In this document: positions 8,041 through 15,879 of the stretch, piece after piece
How the letters are laid out: each line of letters begins with the position of its first letter
Position numbering within the stretch: the stretch's first letter is position 1
NCBI RefSeq assembly: GCF_003570995.1
Contig: NZ_QXIY01000015.1
Span: forward strand, 1-64,000
Source: Candidatus Cryosericum septentrionale
GTDB lineage: Bacteria > Caldisericota > Caldisericia > Cryosericales > Cryosericaceae
Length of the DNA stretch: 64,000 nt
Direction: 5' to 3'
The notes under the pieces: generated by a model
What the model was told of the DNA's origin: nothing
The model's database searches: none
What the model saw: only the letters and a program-made list of their open reading frames with translations
Program-made: the position numbers and the translations under genes

Positions 8041-8133
8041 GTGAGAGAAGACATCATCAGCAAATCCTCCTCCCTTTGCGTCTTCTTCATGAGAAGAGGA
8101 AGTTGGCAAGGATCTGAGAGGAAACCAGGAATC

Positions 8134-8165
8134 GTTACCATTTCGTTACTTTCGGTTTCTACAAT
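8134..8165 (+). promoter_or_regulatory. GTTAC-N6-GTTAC direct-repeat box plus -10 TACAAT, copy 2
   Basis: GTTAC occurs at 8134-8138 and 8145-8149, with TACAAT at 8160-8165. The repeat period (11) and the distance to the -10 (15 from the second half-site) are identical to copy 1. The absence of a good -35 fits an activator-dependent promoter. Confidence 0.55.
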
Positions 8166-8279
8166 GTGAGTCGCTGGCGAAAGCAGGCGCTGGTCACAGG
8201 TAGATAGAACGTAAGAGCCCCACTGTCGGGAATTCGGCAATTGCCAATGCAGAGAAAGAATCGTTCAGGGAGGTACACA

Positions 8280-8780
8280 GTGAGAAGAAGTACAAAGTTC
8301 GTGGTTGGCTCGATCATTGTTGTCATGCTTACCTCGCTTCTCCTGTTCAGTGGACAGCGTGGAACCAGCACAGGTGCCGTAATCGACCCATGGGGGAACA
8401 GGGAGGTTCTCAACTATCTGTTCTGGACGGCGTACGATGTGAAACTGAGCGCAGACATCATCAAACTGCAGAAAGACCTTGGCCTCAGCGATGCAGCCAT
8501 GGCAGAACTCAAGCAGTATGGCATGGAAGAGGGTCAGCGCCTTATGGGAATAGAACTCATCCCGGATACAGGAGAAACTGCAGCAACAGCTGAGGCAGCG
8601 AACGCACGTGAGGCTGCTGTCTTTGCCACTATTGATGAGGAAACAAAAGAAACACTTGGCACCAAGTATCCTGCGTTCCGCACATGGATCCAGACCTGGT
8701 GGCAGGAAGAAACCATCTACCGTCAGAACTGGATCAAGGAGCAGGAAGATGCCGCTAACAAGACAGATTCAGCGACATAG
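8280..8780 (+). CDS. hypothetical exported or membrane-anchored protein
   Basis: This 166-residue protein starts at a GTG 6 nt after GGAGG (TTG at 8241 is less likely). MRRSTKFVVGSIIVVMLTSLLLFSG gives one N-terminal membrane anchor or signal peptide. The rest is charged and helical, with an Ala/Glu-rich middle (GETAATAEAANAREA), and may be extended or coiled. I recognise no family. It is the first gene after direct-repeat box copy 2 and overlaps the next gene by 32 nt, so the two form an operon. Confidence 0.7.
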   Translation: MRRSTKFVVGSIIVVMLTSLLLFSGQRGTSTGAVIDPWGNREVLNYLFWTAYDVKLSADIIKLQKDLGLSDAAMAELKQYGMEEGQRLMGIELIPDTGETAATAEAANAREAAVFATIDEETKETLGTKYPAFRTWIQTWWQEETIYRQNWIKEQEDAANKTDSAT

Positions 8781-9162
8781 GATCGGCTGGATTCTTTTCC
8801 TTGTTGCTTTTCTTGCAGCAGCTGTCATGTGCACAGGCTGTAGGGCAAATGCATTCGATACAGCAAGTCCTGCCTGGGTACAAGTGCCCATTGACTCAGC
8901 GAAGATGTCTGCTCTTCAGACAGAGGTTGATGATGGACATCGGCCAGGAGAACTTGATCCGGAACAGGTGACTGGTGACTTCTTGGTATATAACCTTGCT
9001 ATCCCAGTGAGCAATATGCAGGACAAGAAGCAACGGAATGGGCAGAGCGACGTTACGGTGAGCCTTCAGGACGGGCGTACAGTTCAGCTTGTGCTGGTGC
9101 AGCCTGTCCGTACCGGTTCAACTGGCATCTGGTGTGTTCAGAAGTACCGTTTTGTGCAGTAG
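8749..9162 (+). CDS. small lipoprotein
   Basis: This 137-residue protein begins inside the previous gene. The ATG at 8749 is chosen because it places a basic segment (MPLTRQIQRHRIG) before a hydrophobic core and the lipobox VMCTGC (lipidated Cys near 29-31). The mature part contains DVTVSLQDGRTVQLVLVQPV, a short beta-rich domain of unknown family. A TAG stop at 9162 is followed by leader copy 3. Probably a surface lipoprotein co-expressed with the protein at 8280. Confidence 0.65.
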   Translation: MPLTRQIQRHRIGWILFLVAFLAAAVMCTGCRANAFDTASPAWVQVPIDSAKMSALQTEVDDGHRPGELDPEQVTGDFLVYNLAIPVSNMQDKKQRNGQSDVTVSLQDGRTVQLVLVQPVRTGSTGIWCVQKYRFVQ

Positions 9163-9170
9163 AGCCAATG

Positions 9171-9245
9171 TGGCGCACTGACGGCGCTGGTGACCGGGTT
9201 CCACTCCATTGTTCTTGTTGAGAGCACGTGTTGGAGGCGTATAGC
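9171..9245 (+). repeat. conserved leader element, copy 3 of 4
   Basis: It includes CGCACTGACGGCGCTGGTGA, CCGGGTTCCACTCCATTG, CTTGTTGAGAGCACGTG and TTGGAGGCGTATAGC, ending at the ATG of 9246. Its 5' part resembles copy 1 (GCACGCTAACGGCTTTGGTG). Confidence 0.7.
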
Positions 9246-9758
9246 ATGACTACTAACGGATTAGTCAAGTTTATCGCAGTAGGTATAGTGTTGCTTCTCG
9301 TCATCTCGGTTGGCGGCTATTTCTTGTATAGACCGTCTACGACGACTCAGCCGAATCAGGCAGACATCAACGCGATCTACCAGGTTGTCGGCGAATTCGG
9401 CGCGCGCCTCAAGGATGTGGGTCTGAGCGACCCCAAACAGGAGGACATCATCACGGCAGTGGACTTTAACCTGAAGCGGCTCATTACCAACCGGCTGTAT
9501 CAGGAATTCGTGCAGGACACGTCGAGGATCCCAGGAAGGGCCGCATCAAGCCCATGGCCGGAAGGCATTGAGATTGTCTCCGTACAGAGGCTGGATAACG
9601 GGTCTTACACGGTGGTTGGAAACCGAATCATGATGGACAGCAACGAACTGGCTCATGGTGGCAACGCCGGAGAAACGAACATCACACTTACGCTCAAGAA
9701 GGTCAACGGCACATGGCTCATTGACGACGTGGTGGGAGAAACTCAGCCGAAGGCATGA
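9246..9758 (+). CDS. membrane-anchored exported protein (intact relative of 5181 pseudogene)
   Basis: This 170-residue protein starts at the ATG directly after leader copy 3. Residues ~7-30 (VKFIAVGIVLLLVISVGGYFL) form one membrane anchor followed by a Thr/Pro linker. The outer domain ends with SVQRLDNGSYTVVGNRIM and LTLKKVNGTWLIDDVV, a pattern seen in small NTF2/DUF4878-like lipoprotein domains, though I cannot assign it firmly. Its anchor matches the broken gene at 5181. It is followed after 56 nt by the lipoprotein gene at 9815. Confidence 0.7.
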   Translation: MTTNGLVKFIAVGIVLLLVISVGGYFLYRPSTTTQPNQADINAIYQVVGEFGARLKDVGLSDPKQEDIITAVDFNLKRLITNRLYQEFVQDTSRIPGRAASSPWPEGIEIVSVQRLDNGSYTVVGNRIMMDSNELAHGGNAGETNITLTLKKVNGTWLIDDVVGETQPKA

Positions 9759-9814
9759 GCCGGCTAGCCGAGTGCGCAATGTCGCAGGCGAAGTATGCGT
9801 TGGAGGCATGCAAC

Positions 9815-10957
9815 ATGAGAACAACGAAATCACGATCCTGTTCCATAACGGCCACATTCCTGAGCATCCTGCTTGCAATAGTTCTTGTGGCAGGTTGTGC
9901 CCAGAAAGTTGTTATAGTAGACGGCCCAAAGATCAATCTAATGGTGGAAGCTGATGCCTCCCCTTCCAAGTTTGATGCGGTTCCCTTTTTATGGAACATT
10001 GGAAAAAATACCTTAAAGAGTTCCGGTACGGCTGCCGTTCATGTGGAAGATATTCCTAACGGAGGAATACTGTGCTGGCAACCTGGTTCACCCGTTCGAG
10101 TCGTTCAACAATGGAGCTACCTAAGCAAGAAGCCCCTCATAACAACGATATCCAGTTGGGACGTAAATCTTTTGACTCCTCCAGAGGGAATGCAACATTT
10201 ATTAACACAAGACGGCTTTATCGATCGATGGTACGTATCAGATGAGAGCGCTTTTGTGAGCGTGCCCCTGGAATTGGACGCTCTGCCAAATAAAACACTA
10301 GATGGCAAGACTCTTGCCATAACTGAACAAGGCGTTGCTTCTGGTTCAAAGGCACAAACACTGACCGTTCCTGTCCCTTCTGGCCAGACACAGATGGTCG
10401 TGGAATATGGAAGCGGCAGCATTACGAATGGGTTTGTTCTTGTTGAAGCATCAGAGAAAGTAGTGAAGAATGCATCGGGCTCTATCTGGCTTCTTCGTAT
10501 GAACAGCACTAAAGGAACGTGGGTACGGTGTGACGACGCCTTTGGTGGAATCATCATTTCAGACCAGGGTTCGAGTTTTGCACGTGTCGGATCACTCCTT
10601 TATTTTACTCACAGTGATAGGAAAATTGGTTGCATTGATACGGCAGCGACCTCACCTTCAGTAACGTTGCCGGAGAAGATCAACACACTCTTGGCTAAGC
10701 TCTATCTCGGAACTCCTACCGACGCTGAGTATTCAATCCAGGCTAAGTTGTTAAGCGACAATAGTACATTGATTATTGAGTGTCCCGACGCCAGTTGGAA
10801 CGCTATATATTATGCCGTAGACGTATCTGGAATAGTCCTTGGAGGCCTTCGTTCAGACAAAACAGCTATAACAAGTTTTGACGCGAACGGAAAGCAGGGC
10901 TCCTCCATTGATACACTTGGGATTATTTCTTTTCCTTCCAACGATCTCTTTCAATAG
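9815..10957 (+). CDS. lipoprotein, paralogue of 3889-5046
   Basis: This 380-residue protein starts at the ATG after TTGGAGGCATGCAAC. Hydrophobic FLSILLAIVLVAGC gives the lipobox (lipidated Cys near 27). It is homologous over its whole length to the lipoprotein at 3889, including QTLTVPVPSG, EYGSGSITNGFVLVE, SFARVGSLLYFTHS and IGCIDTAATSP. Even the 3' spacers are alike (both end ...DLFQ and continue TAGG(A/G)TGTTTC). The codons are somewhat more A/T-rich than in the first copy. The pair marks a segmental duplication. Function unknown, likely a surface-exposed beta-rich protein. Confidence 0.75.
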   Translation: MRTTKSRSCSITATFLSILLAIVLVAGCAQKVVIVDGPKINLMVEADASPSKFDAVPFLWNIGKNTLKSSGTAAVHVEDIPNGGILCWQPGSPVRVVQQWSYLSKKPLITTISSWDVNLLTPPEGMQHLLTQDGFIDRWYVSDESAFVSVPLELDALPNKTLDGKTLAITEQGVASGSKAQTLTVPVPSGQTQMVVEYGSGSITNGFVLVEASEKVVKNASGSIWLLRMNSTKGTWVRCDDAFGGIIISDQGSSFARVGSLLYFTHSDRKIGCIDTAATSPSVTLPEKINTLLAKLYLGTPTDAEYSIQAKLLSDNSTLIIECPDASWNAIYYAVDVSGIVLGGLRSDKTAITSFDANGKQGSSIDTLGIISFPSNDLFQ

Positions 10958-11030
10958 GGTGTTTCATAGACATGACGCATAGCGAAGGACTCATCTCTGT
11001 TCATGCCAGAGCCGGATCAGTGTGTCTGAC

Positions 11031-11092
11031 CCGGATCTGGTGACCGGGTTGCAGTCCGCCAATCTTGTTGAGAGTGTATCTTGGAGGGCCTT
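11031..11092 (+). repeat. conserved leader element, copy 4 of 4
   Basis: CCGGATCTGGTGACCGGGTT, then GCAGTCCGCCAATCTTGTTG and the ribosome site CTTGGAGGGCCTT, ending at the GTG of 11093. It occupies the same position behind lipoprotein copy B as leader copy 2 behind lipoprotein copy A. Confidence 0.65.
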
Positions 11093-11524
11093 GTGAAGAA
11101 CAGGAAGCTAGCAGCAACGATCATCTGGGCGTCTCTGTGGGTCATGTTCGCCAGCGTATGCCTCTACTTCTTCTTGCTTCTGCCAGCGAGAACCACGACG
11201 CTTGTCGGTTTCTCTGCGCACTGGAAGGCGGAGGACATTGTGCGAGTCCAAAAGCTGGACAAGGATTGGCATGAGAGCTCCTTTGATGAGCTCAAAATAT
11301 GGTGGACCGGCACGTCGGGCGACGTCACGGAAGCGCAGTATCAGCTCACCGGACTGCATGGCATAATGGAGCAGGCAAGTAGGATCCTCGGACCATTCCA
11401 TCCGTGGGTGAGTGGGTATACGGGAGCTTCGGAAGGCCTCTCCGATCCTGAACGCGACTGGGGTTTTCTCCTCACCATTACGTGGAAGGGGGGCACCGAA
11501 ACCCCCCATCTGCAGAGCCACTAG
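11093..11524 (+). CDS. small membrane-anchored protein of secreted cluster
   Basis: This 143-residue protein starts at a GTG 4-5 nt after GGAGGG. Residues ~7-30 (AATIIWASLWVMFASVCLYFFLLL) are a membrane helix. The outer part has HWKAEDIVRVQKLDKDW and LLTITWKGGTE and a Trp-rich character, of no family I recognise. Its position (lipoprotein, leader, small anchored protein) parallels the decayed gene at 5181, although the outer domain is different. It is the last gene of the cluster. Confidence 0.65.
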   Translation: MKNRKLAATIIWASLWVMFASVCLYFFLLLPARTTTLVGFSAHWKAEDIVRVQKLDKDWHESSFDELKIWWTGTSGDVTEAQYQLTGLHGIMEQASRILGPFHPWVSGYTGASEGLSDPERDWGFLLTITWKGGTETPHLQSH

Positions 11525-11564
11525 AGGTAGATTCCATACTTGTCGTGTGACTACAGTTGGACAA

Positions 11565-11593
11565 TATGACCTTGCTGCGTGTTGTGCTAGAAT
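11565..11593 (+). promoter_or_regulatory. possible promoter of the glycyl-radical operon
   Basis: TATGAC, a 17-nt spacer and TAGAAT, ending 29 nt before the activase ATG. The -35 is poor. Confidence 0.35.
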
Positions 11594-11622
11594 GACTTCA
11601 TGAAACGGCGACAAGGGGCATC

Positions 11623-12549
11623 ATGCATGAAAAGACCGTGTGGAGCATACGTATGAGTGGCACAGTGTTCAATGTCATGCACTATGCTTTGCATGACGGG
11701 CCGGGGATTCGCACGGTCGTGTTCCTCAAGGGCTGTCCGCTGGCGTGCCGGTGGTGCCACAACCCCGAGAGCCAGAACCGGGGTCCCGAGCTTATGGTTG
11801 TGGCGGAACGGTGCACGGGGTGTGGCGATTGCCTGACAGCATGCCCGACGGGCGCGGCAGTCCTGGTGGATGGAATACCGGGGGCCACCGACGCGTGTAC
11901 CGCATGCGGACGGTGTGTCGACGCCTGTCTGGCTGGAGCCAGGATGATTGTGGGCAGGATCATGACAGTGGCAGAGGTGATGCGCGAGCTCGTTCGGGAC
12001 CGCGTGTTCTTCGAAGAGTCGGGTGGTGGCGTCACGTTTTCCGGTGGCGAGCCCTTTGCACAGCCAGAGTTTCTGGCGGAACTGCTGAACGCGTGCGCAG
12101 AAGCTGACATAACGACCGCCGTCCAGACGTGCGGTATGACATCGGCACTGATCCTCACCAATCTGACGGACAATATCGGACTCTTTTTGTACGATGTTAA
12201 ACTGATGGATGCAGAACGGCATGCTGCAGCGACCGGGGTCGATAACAGACGCATCCTGGCCAACCTGGAACTTCTTGCCCGCCGAGGGTTGCATGTGATC
12301 GTGCGGCTGCCGGTCATCCCGGGGATCAATGACGATGATGACAACGTGCGGCAGACAGCGGTCATGATGAAGCAGCTGGGACTGCCCCGCATCGACCTGC
12401 TGCCCTACCATCGCATCGGGACGGACAAGTACCGGAGGCTTGGAAGGCCGTACCAGCTGGCCGACCTGCAGCCTCCTTTATCGGAAGCCATGGAGAACAT
12501 CCGGCGCGTGTTCGCAGACGCCGGCATCGAAGCGTCGGTGGGAGGCTAG
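11623..12549 (+). CDS. hypE: glycyl-radical enzyme activating enzyme (radical SAM), HypD activase
   Basis: This 308-residue enzyme carries the radical-SAM motif KGCPLACRWCHNPES (CxxxCxxC) near residue 40. An inserted ferredoxin segment with two Cys sets (ERCTGCGDCLTACP and DACTACGRCVDACL, residues ~65-105) follows, as in activases of non-PFL glycyl-radical enzymes. GGGVTFSGGEPFAQPEF is the SAM-binding GGE region. It generates 5'-deoxyadenosyl radical and abstracts H from the glycine of its partner, encoded one base after its stop. The ATG at 11623 has only a weak site (AAGGGG). MSGTVF at 11653 is an alternative start. Confidence 0.93.
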   Translation: MHEKTVWSIRMSGTVFNVMHYALHDGPGIRTVVFLKGCPLACRWCHNPESQNRGPELMVVAERCTGCGDCLTACPTGAAVLVDGIPGATDACTACGRCVDACLAGARMIVGRIMTVAEVMRELVRDRVFFEESGGGVTFSGGEPFAQPEFLAELLNACAEADITTAVQTCGMTSALILTNLTDNIGLFLYDVKLMDAERHAAATGVDNRRILANLELLARRGLHVIVRLPVIPGINDDDDNVRQTAVMMKQLGLPRIDLLPYHRIGTDKYRRLGRPYQLADLQPPLSEAMENIRRVFADAGIEASVGG

Positions 12550-12550
12550 C

Positions 12551-14908
12551 ATGAACGAGCGTGTTGCACGTCTGCGTCAGGAGAGTCTTGCCGCAGCGCC
12601 CCGGCTGTCCCTGGAGCGAGCGCATCTGGTGACGGAATTCGACCGGCAGGCGCGGGGATGGTCAGCACCTGTCTACCGCGCACGCCTCCTGCAGTACATT
12701 CTTGAACACAAGCAGCTATTCATCGGGCCTGGCGAGTTGATCGTGGGCGAGCGTGGTCCTGCGCCCAAAGCCGTGCCGTCCTTTCCTGAGCTGTGCTGCC
12801 ACAGCATGCAGGACCTCACCGTCCTCGATACGCGGGAGAAGATCTCCTACAAGGTCGACGACGAGGGTCGCCGCATCCAGCAGGACGAGATCATCCCTGC
12901 ATGGAACGGGCGGTCCATGCGTGACCGCATATTTGCTCTGATGGAACCTGCATGGAAGGATGCCTACGAAGCCGGCGTGTTTACGGAGTTCATGGAGCAG
13001 CGTGCACCGGGCCATACCGTGCTGGGCGACGTCATCTATCACAAGGGGTTGCTGGAGTTGAAGGCGGAGGTGGCAGAAGCCATTGCCCGCCTCGATTTTC
13101 TGAACGACCCGCAGGCAACCGCGCGCCGCGAAGAGCTGCAGGCAATGGCCATTGCCGCAGACGCGATGATGGGCTATGCAGAGCGCAATGCCGCCTTGGC
13201 CCGTTCAATGGGCAATGCAGAGCAAGACCCCGTGCGCAAGGCGGAACTTCTGCGCATCGCCGAGGTCTGCTCCTGGGTTCCGGCGCAGGCTCCGCGCACA
13301 TTCCAGGAGGCGCTGCAGGCATACTGGTTTGTGCATTTGGGCGTCGTGACCGAGCTCAATACCTGGGATTCGTTCTGTCCAGGGCGCCTCGACCAGCACC
13401 TGGAGCCGTTCTACGTGAAGGGGCTTGCCGACGGCACACTGACGCGCGAGTCGGCCATGGAACTCCTGGAGTGCTTCTGGGTCAAGTTCAACAATCAGCC
13501 TGCGCCGCCAAAAGTGGGCGTGACGGCTGCCGAAAGCGGAACGTACACGGACTTCGCCAACATCAATATGGGTGGACTGCGCCCCGATGGCTCTGACGGT
13601 GTGAACGACGTCAGCTATCTCCTGCTCGACGTCATCGACGACATGCACCTGCTGCAGCCGTCCTCGAACATCCAGCTCAGCCGCAAGAGTCCAGACCGCT
13701 TCCTTAGGCGTGCCGCCGAGATCATCCGCGAAGGCTGGGGTCAGCCCTCTGTCTTCAATGCCGACATGGTCGTCGAGGAGCTCCTCCGCCAGGGCAAGTC
13801 TGTGGTCGATGCCCGCATGGGTGGGATCTCCGGCTGTGTCGAAACCGGTGCGTTCGGCCGTGAGGCGTACATCCTCACCGGCTACCTGAATCTGCCCAAG
13901 ATTCTCGAAGTGACCCTGCATGACGGTCTGGACCCTCGCATAGCCAAGGTCATCGGTCTGCACACAGGTGATCCGCGAACCTTTGTCGGCTATGACGAGC
14001 TGTTTGAAGCATTCAAAGCGCAGCTGCATCACTTCGTGGACATCAAGGTGCGTGGCAACAACGTCATCGAGCGGCTGTATGCCGAGCAGATGCCGGCGCC
14101 GTTCCTGTCACTCTTTGTGGAGGACTGCATTGCGCGGGGGCGTGACTACAACGACGGTGGCCCACGGTACAACTCGACCTACATCCAGGTCACGGCACCG
14201 GGGAGTTGCACCGACAGCCTGTCTGCGCTGAAGGCGCATGTCTTCGACCAGAAGGACCTGACCATGGACGAGGTCCTGGCGTCCATCGACGCCGACTTTG
14301 TGGATCATGAACGAACGCGGTTGCTGCTGTGGAACCGCTCACCCAAGTATGGCAACGACGACCCGGCGGCCGACGACATCGTGGCTCAGCTCTTCGACGT
14401 GGTATTCGACGCGATCGACGGCCGTCCCAATACCAAGGGCGGGACGTATCATGTGAACTACCTGTCGACCACGGTTCATGTGTACTTTGGCTCGGTGACT
14501 GGCGCGATGCCGGATGGTCGCCGCGCGTGGCAACCACTGTCAGATGGCATATCGCCTGTTCAAGGGGCCGACAGGCAAGGCCCGACCGCCGTCATCCAGT
14601 CGGCGGCTCGCATGGATCATGTGCGCACCGGCGGCACCCTGCTCAACCAGAAGTTCTCGCCATCACTGGTGGAAGGGGATGTGGGACTCGGCGCGCTCAC
14701 GCACCTGATCCGCTCCTATTTCAAGCTGGACGGGCATCACATCCAGTTCAACGTCGTGACCGCCGCGACCCTGCGTGCCGCTCAGGCCGAGCCGGACAAG
14801 TACCGTGACCTCATCGTCCGCGTGGCCGGCTACAGCGACTACTTCTGCGATCTGACGCCTGGCCTGCAGGAGGAGATCATCGCGCGCACCGAGCAACAGT
14901 CCTTCTGA
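12551..14908 (+). CDS. hypD: glycyl-radical trans-4-hydroxy-L-proline dehydratase
   Basis: This 785-residue enzyme has full-length similarity to clostridial HypD as I remember it: GELIVGE, FTEFMEQRAPGHT, ELLECFWVKFNNQPAPPK, YTDFANIN, SGCVETGAFGREAYILTGY and RVAGYSDYF. Radical-site residues are the thiyl Cys429 with Glu431 (GCVE) and the glycyl residue Gly760 near the C-terminus. HypD dehydrates trans-4-hydroxy-L-proline to 1-pyrroline-5-carboxylate, which is normally reduced by ProC. No proC is visible in this window. The GCVET and GAFG(R/K)EAY context separates it from PFL, choline TMA-lyase and glycerol dehydratase. The symbol is that of the dehydratase, not the hydrogenase maturation protein of the same name. 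It is separated by one nucleotide from its activase. Confidence 0.9.
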   Translation: MNERVARLRQESLAAAPRLSLERAHLVTEFDRQARGWSAPVYRARLLQYILEHKQLFIGPGELIVGERGPAPKAVPSFPELCCHSMQDLTVLDTREKISYKVDDEGRRIQQDEIIPAWNGRSMRDRIFALMEPAWKDAYEAGVFTEFMEQRAPGHTVLGDVIYHKGLLELKAEVAEAIARLDFLNDPQATARREELQAMAIAADAMMGYAERNAALARSMGNAEQDPVRKAELLRIAEVCSWVPAQAPRTFQEALQAYWFVHLGVVTELNTWDSFCPGRLDQHLEPFYVKGLADGTLTRESAMELLECFWVKFNNQPAPPKVGVTAAESGTYTDFANINMGGLRPDGSDGVNDVSYLLLDVIDDMHLLQPSSNIQLSRKSPDRFLRRAAEIIREGWGQPSVFNADMVVEELLRQGKSVVDARMGGISGCVETGAFGREAYILTGYLNLPKILEVTLHDGLDPRIAKVIGLHTGDPRTFVGYDELFEAFKAQLHHFVDIKVRGNNVIERLYAEQMPAPFLSLFVEDCIARGRDYNDGGPRYNSTYIQVTAPGSCTDSLSALKAHVFDQKDLTMDEVLASIDADFVDHERTRLLLWNRSPKYGNDDPAADDIVAQLFDVVFDAIDGRPNTKGGTYHVNYLSTTVHVYFGSVTGAMPDGRRAWQPLSDGISPVQGADRQGPTAVIQSAARMDHVRTGGTLLNQKFSPSLVEGDVGLGALTHLIRSYFKLDGHHIQFNVVTAATLRAAQAEPDKYRDLIVRVAGYSDYFCDLTPGLQEEIIARTEQQSF

Positions 14909-14960
14909 CCTGCTGCGGGTAGCGGCAACCAGACCCTCTGCAGGCAGCAGACACCCTGTG

Positions 14961-14986
14961 AGCGCCTCCACACGAGGGGCGCTTTA
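14961..14986 (+). terminator. terminator after hypD
   Basis: AGCGCC pairs with GGCGCT (extendable by weaker pairs), followed by TTT. It lies between hypD and the arsenic locus. Confidence 0.5.
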
Positions 14987-15026
14987 CCAATCTCTGCCTT
15001 CGTTGAGAAAGGAAGAAGATTCGTTC

Positions 15027-15054
15027 TTGACATGTCCAGGAATCGACATACTCT
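15027..15054 (+). promoter_or_regulatory. promoter of the arsenic operon
   Basis: TTGACA (15027-15032), 16-nt spacer, TACTCT (15049-15054). GACATGTC, an 8-bp palindrome, overlaps the -35 and could be part of an ArsR site. Confidence 0.6.
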
Positions 15055-15089
15055 AAATCGGAATTGGGCGATGTAATCGGAGAATGGCG

Positions 15090-15506
15090 ATGCAAATGGA
15101 CAGTACAAGCACTGTGGACATGATTGCGGTTGCGAAGGCGCTGGGGGACGAGACACGGGCGCGCATTGTCGGTGTCCTTGGCGTGCGGGCTTTATGCGTC
15201 TGTGAGGTGAAAGCTGCCCTGAGTCTGTCTCAGGCGACTGTGTCGGACCACGTGCGTGTCCTTCTCGAGGCGGGGCTCCTGTCGACCTCCAGAGAGAGCT
15301 ACTGGACGGTGTATTCGATTCGCGAAGACCTGCAGCCCGAGACGCACCAATTTGTGTCTCTTCTCGTGGAGCAGGTTCACGCCCAGTTTCCTGAGGACCG
15401 GGCCCGCCTGGCAGACGCTCCAGTGTTCCTGTGCCGTGCCGAAGCCAAGACGGGGTCTGTTGCAGGACACCCGCGCGCGTTGCATCGGAAAACTCGACGC
15501 ACGTAG
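15090..15506 (+). CDS. arsR: ArsR-family metalloregulator
   Basis: This 138-residue winged-helix repressor carries the metalloid-binding CVCEV motif in the recognition region (RALCVCEVKAAL), followed by LSLSQATVSDHVRVLLEAGLL. In this family As(III) or Sb(III) binding to the vicinal cysteines releases the operator. Three in-frame ATGs (15084, 15090, 15096) are possible. 15090 has the best spacing from CGGAGA. The C-terminal ~40 residues after the dimerisation helix are basic and not typical. First gene of an arsR-arsD-arsA1-arsA2 operon, 52 nt before arsD. Confidence 0.9.
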   Translation: MQMDSTSTVDMIAVAKALGDETRARIVGVLGVRALCVCEVKAALSLSQATVSDHVRVLLEAGLLSTSRESYWTVYSIREDLQPETHQFVSLLVEQVHAQFPEDRARLADAPVFLCRAEAKTGSVAGHPRALHRKTRRT

Positions 15507-15558
15507 TCGAAACAGCTCCACCCATATTCTCACCACATTCGCTGTTCGGGAGGTCACG

Positions 15559-15879
15559 TTGAAAATCGAATTCTATGAACCAGCTATGTGTTGCACGACT
15601 GGGTTGTGTGGACCGTCGGTTGATGAACGCCTGGTGCGTCTCAACGAGGACTTGAGGCGTCTTCAGGCGGAGGAACCCGGCATTACCGTCGAGCGGTATG
15701 CGATCAACCAGCGGCCGTTCAAGTTCCGCGACAATACCGACGTCTACAAGCTCGTGACAGCGAATGGCAAGAAGATCCTTCCGGTGACCACCGTCGACGG
15801 TAAGGTCGTCAAGACCATGGACTATCCATCATACAGCGAGATGAGAGCTGCACTGGACGGAGGGGCGCATGCGTCCTGA
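15559..15879 (+). CDS. arsD: ArsD arsenite metallochaperone
   Basis: This 106-residue protein is read from a TTG start 5 nt after GGGAGG. It has the diagnostic N-terminus LKIEFYEPAMCCTTGLCGPSVD with Cys11, Cys12 and Cys17 (equivalent to Cys12/13/18 of plasmid ArsD), the As(III) relay site. The thioredoxin-like fold ends LPVTTVDGKVV. C-terminal vicinal cysteine pairs are absent, as in many ArsD. It delivers As(III) to ArsA, whose gene overlaps it by 11 nt. The earlier in-frame ATG at 15256 lies inside arsR and is unlikely. Confidence 0.93.
   Translation: MKIEFYEPAMCCTTGLCGPSVDERLVRLNEDLRRLQAEEPGITVERYAINQRPFKFRDNTDVYKLVTANGKKILPVTTVDGKVVKTMDYPSYSEMRAALDGGAHAS

Larger units (their letters stand above)
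7821..8279 (+). other. intergenic region with three regulatory or repeat elements
   Basis: No gene is seen in these 459 nt. They hold a REP-like palindrome (7946-7971), a copy of the GACAT...GTTATATAG element (8011-8040) and the second direct-repeat/-10 box (8134-8165), in that order, ahead of the gene at 8280. Confidence 0.6.
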
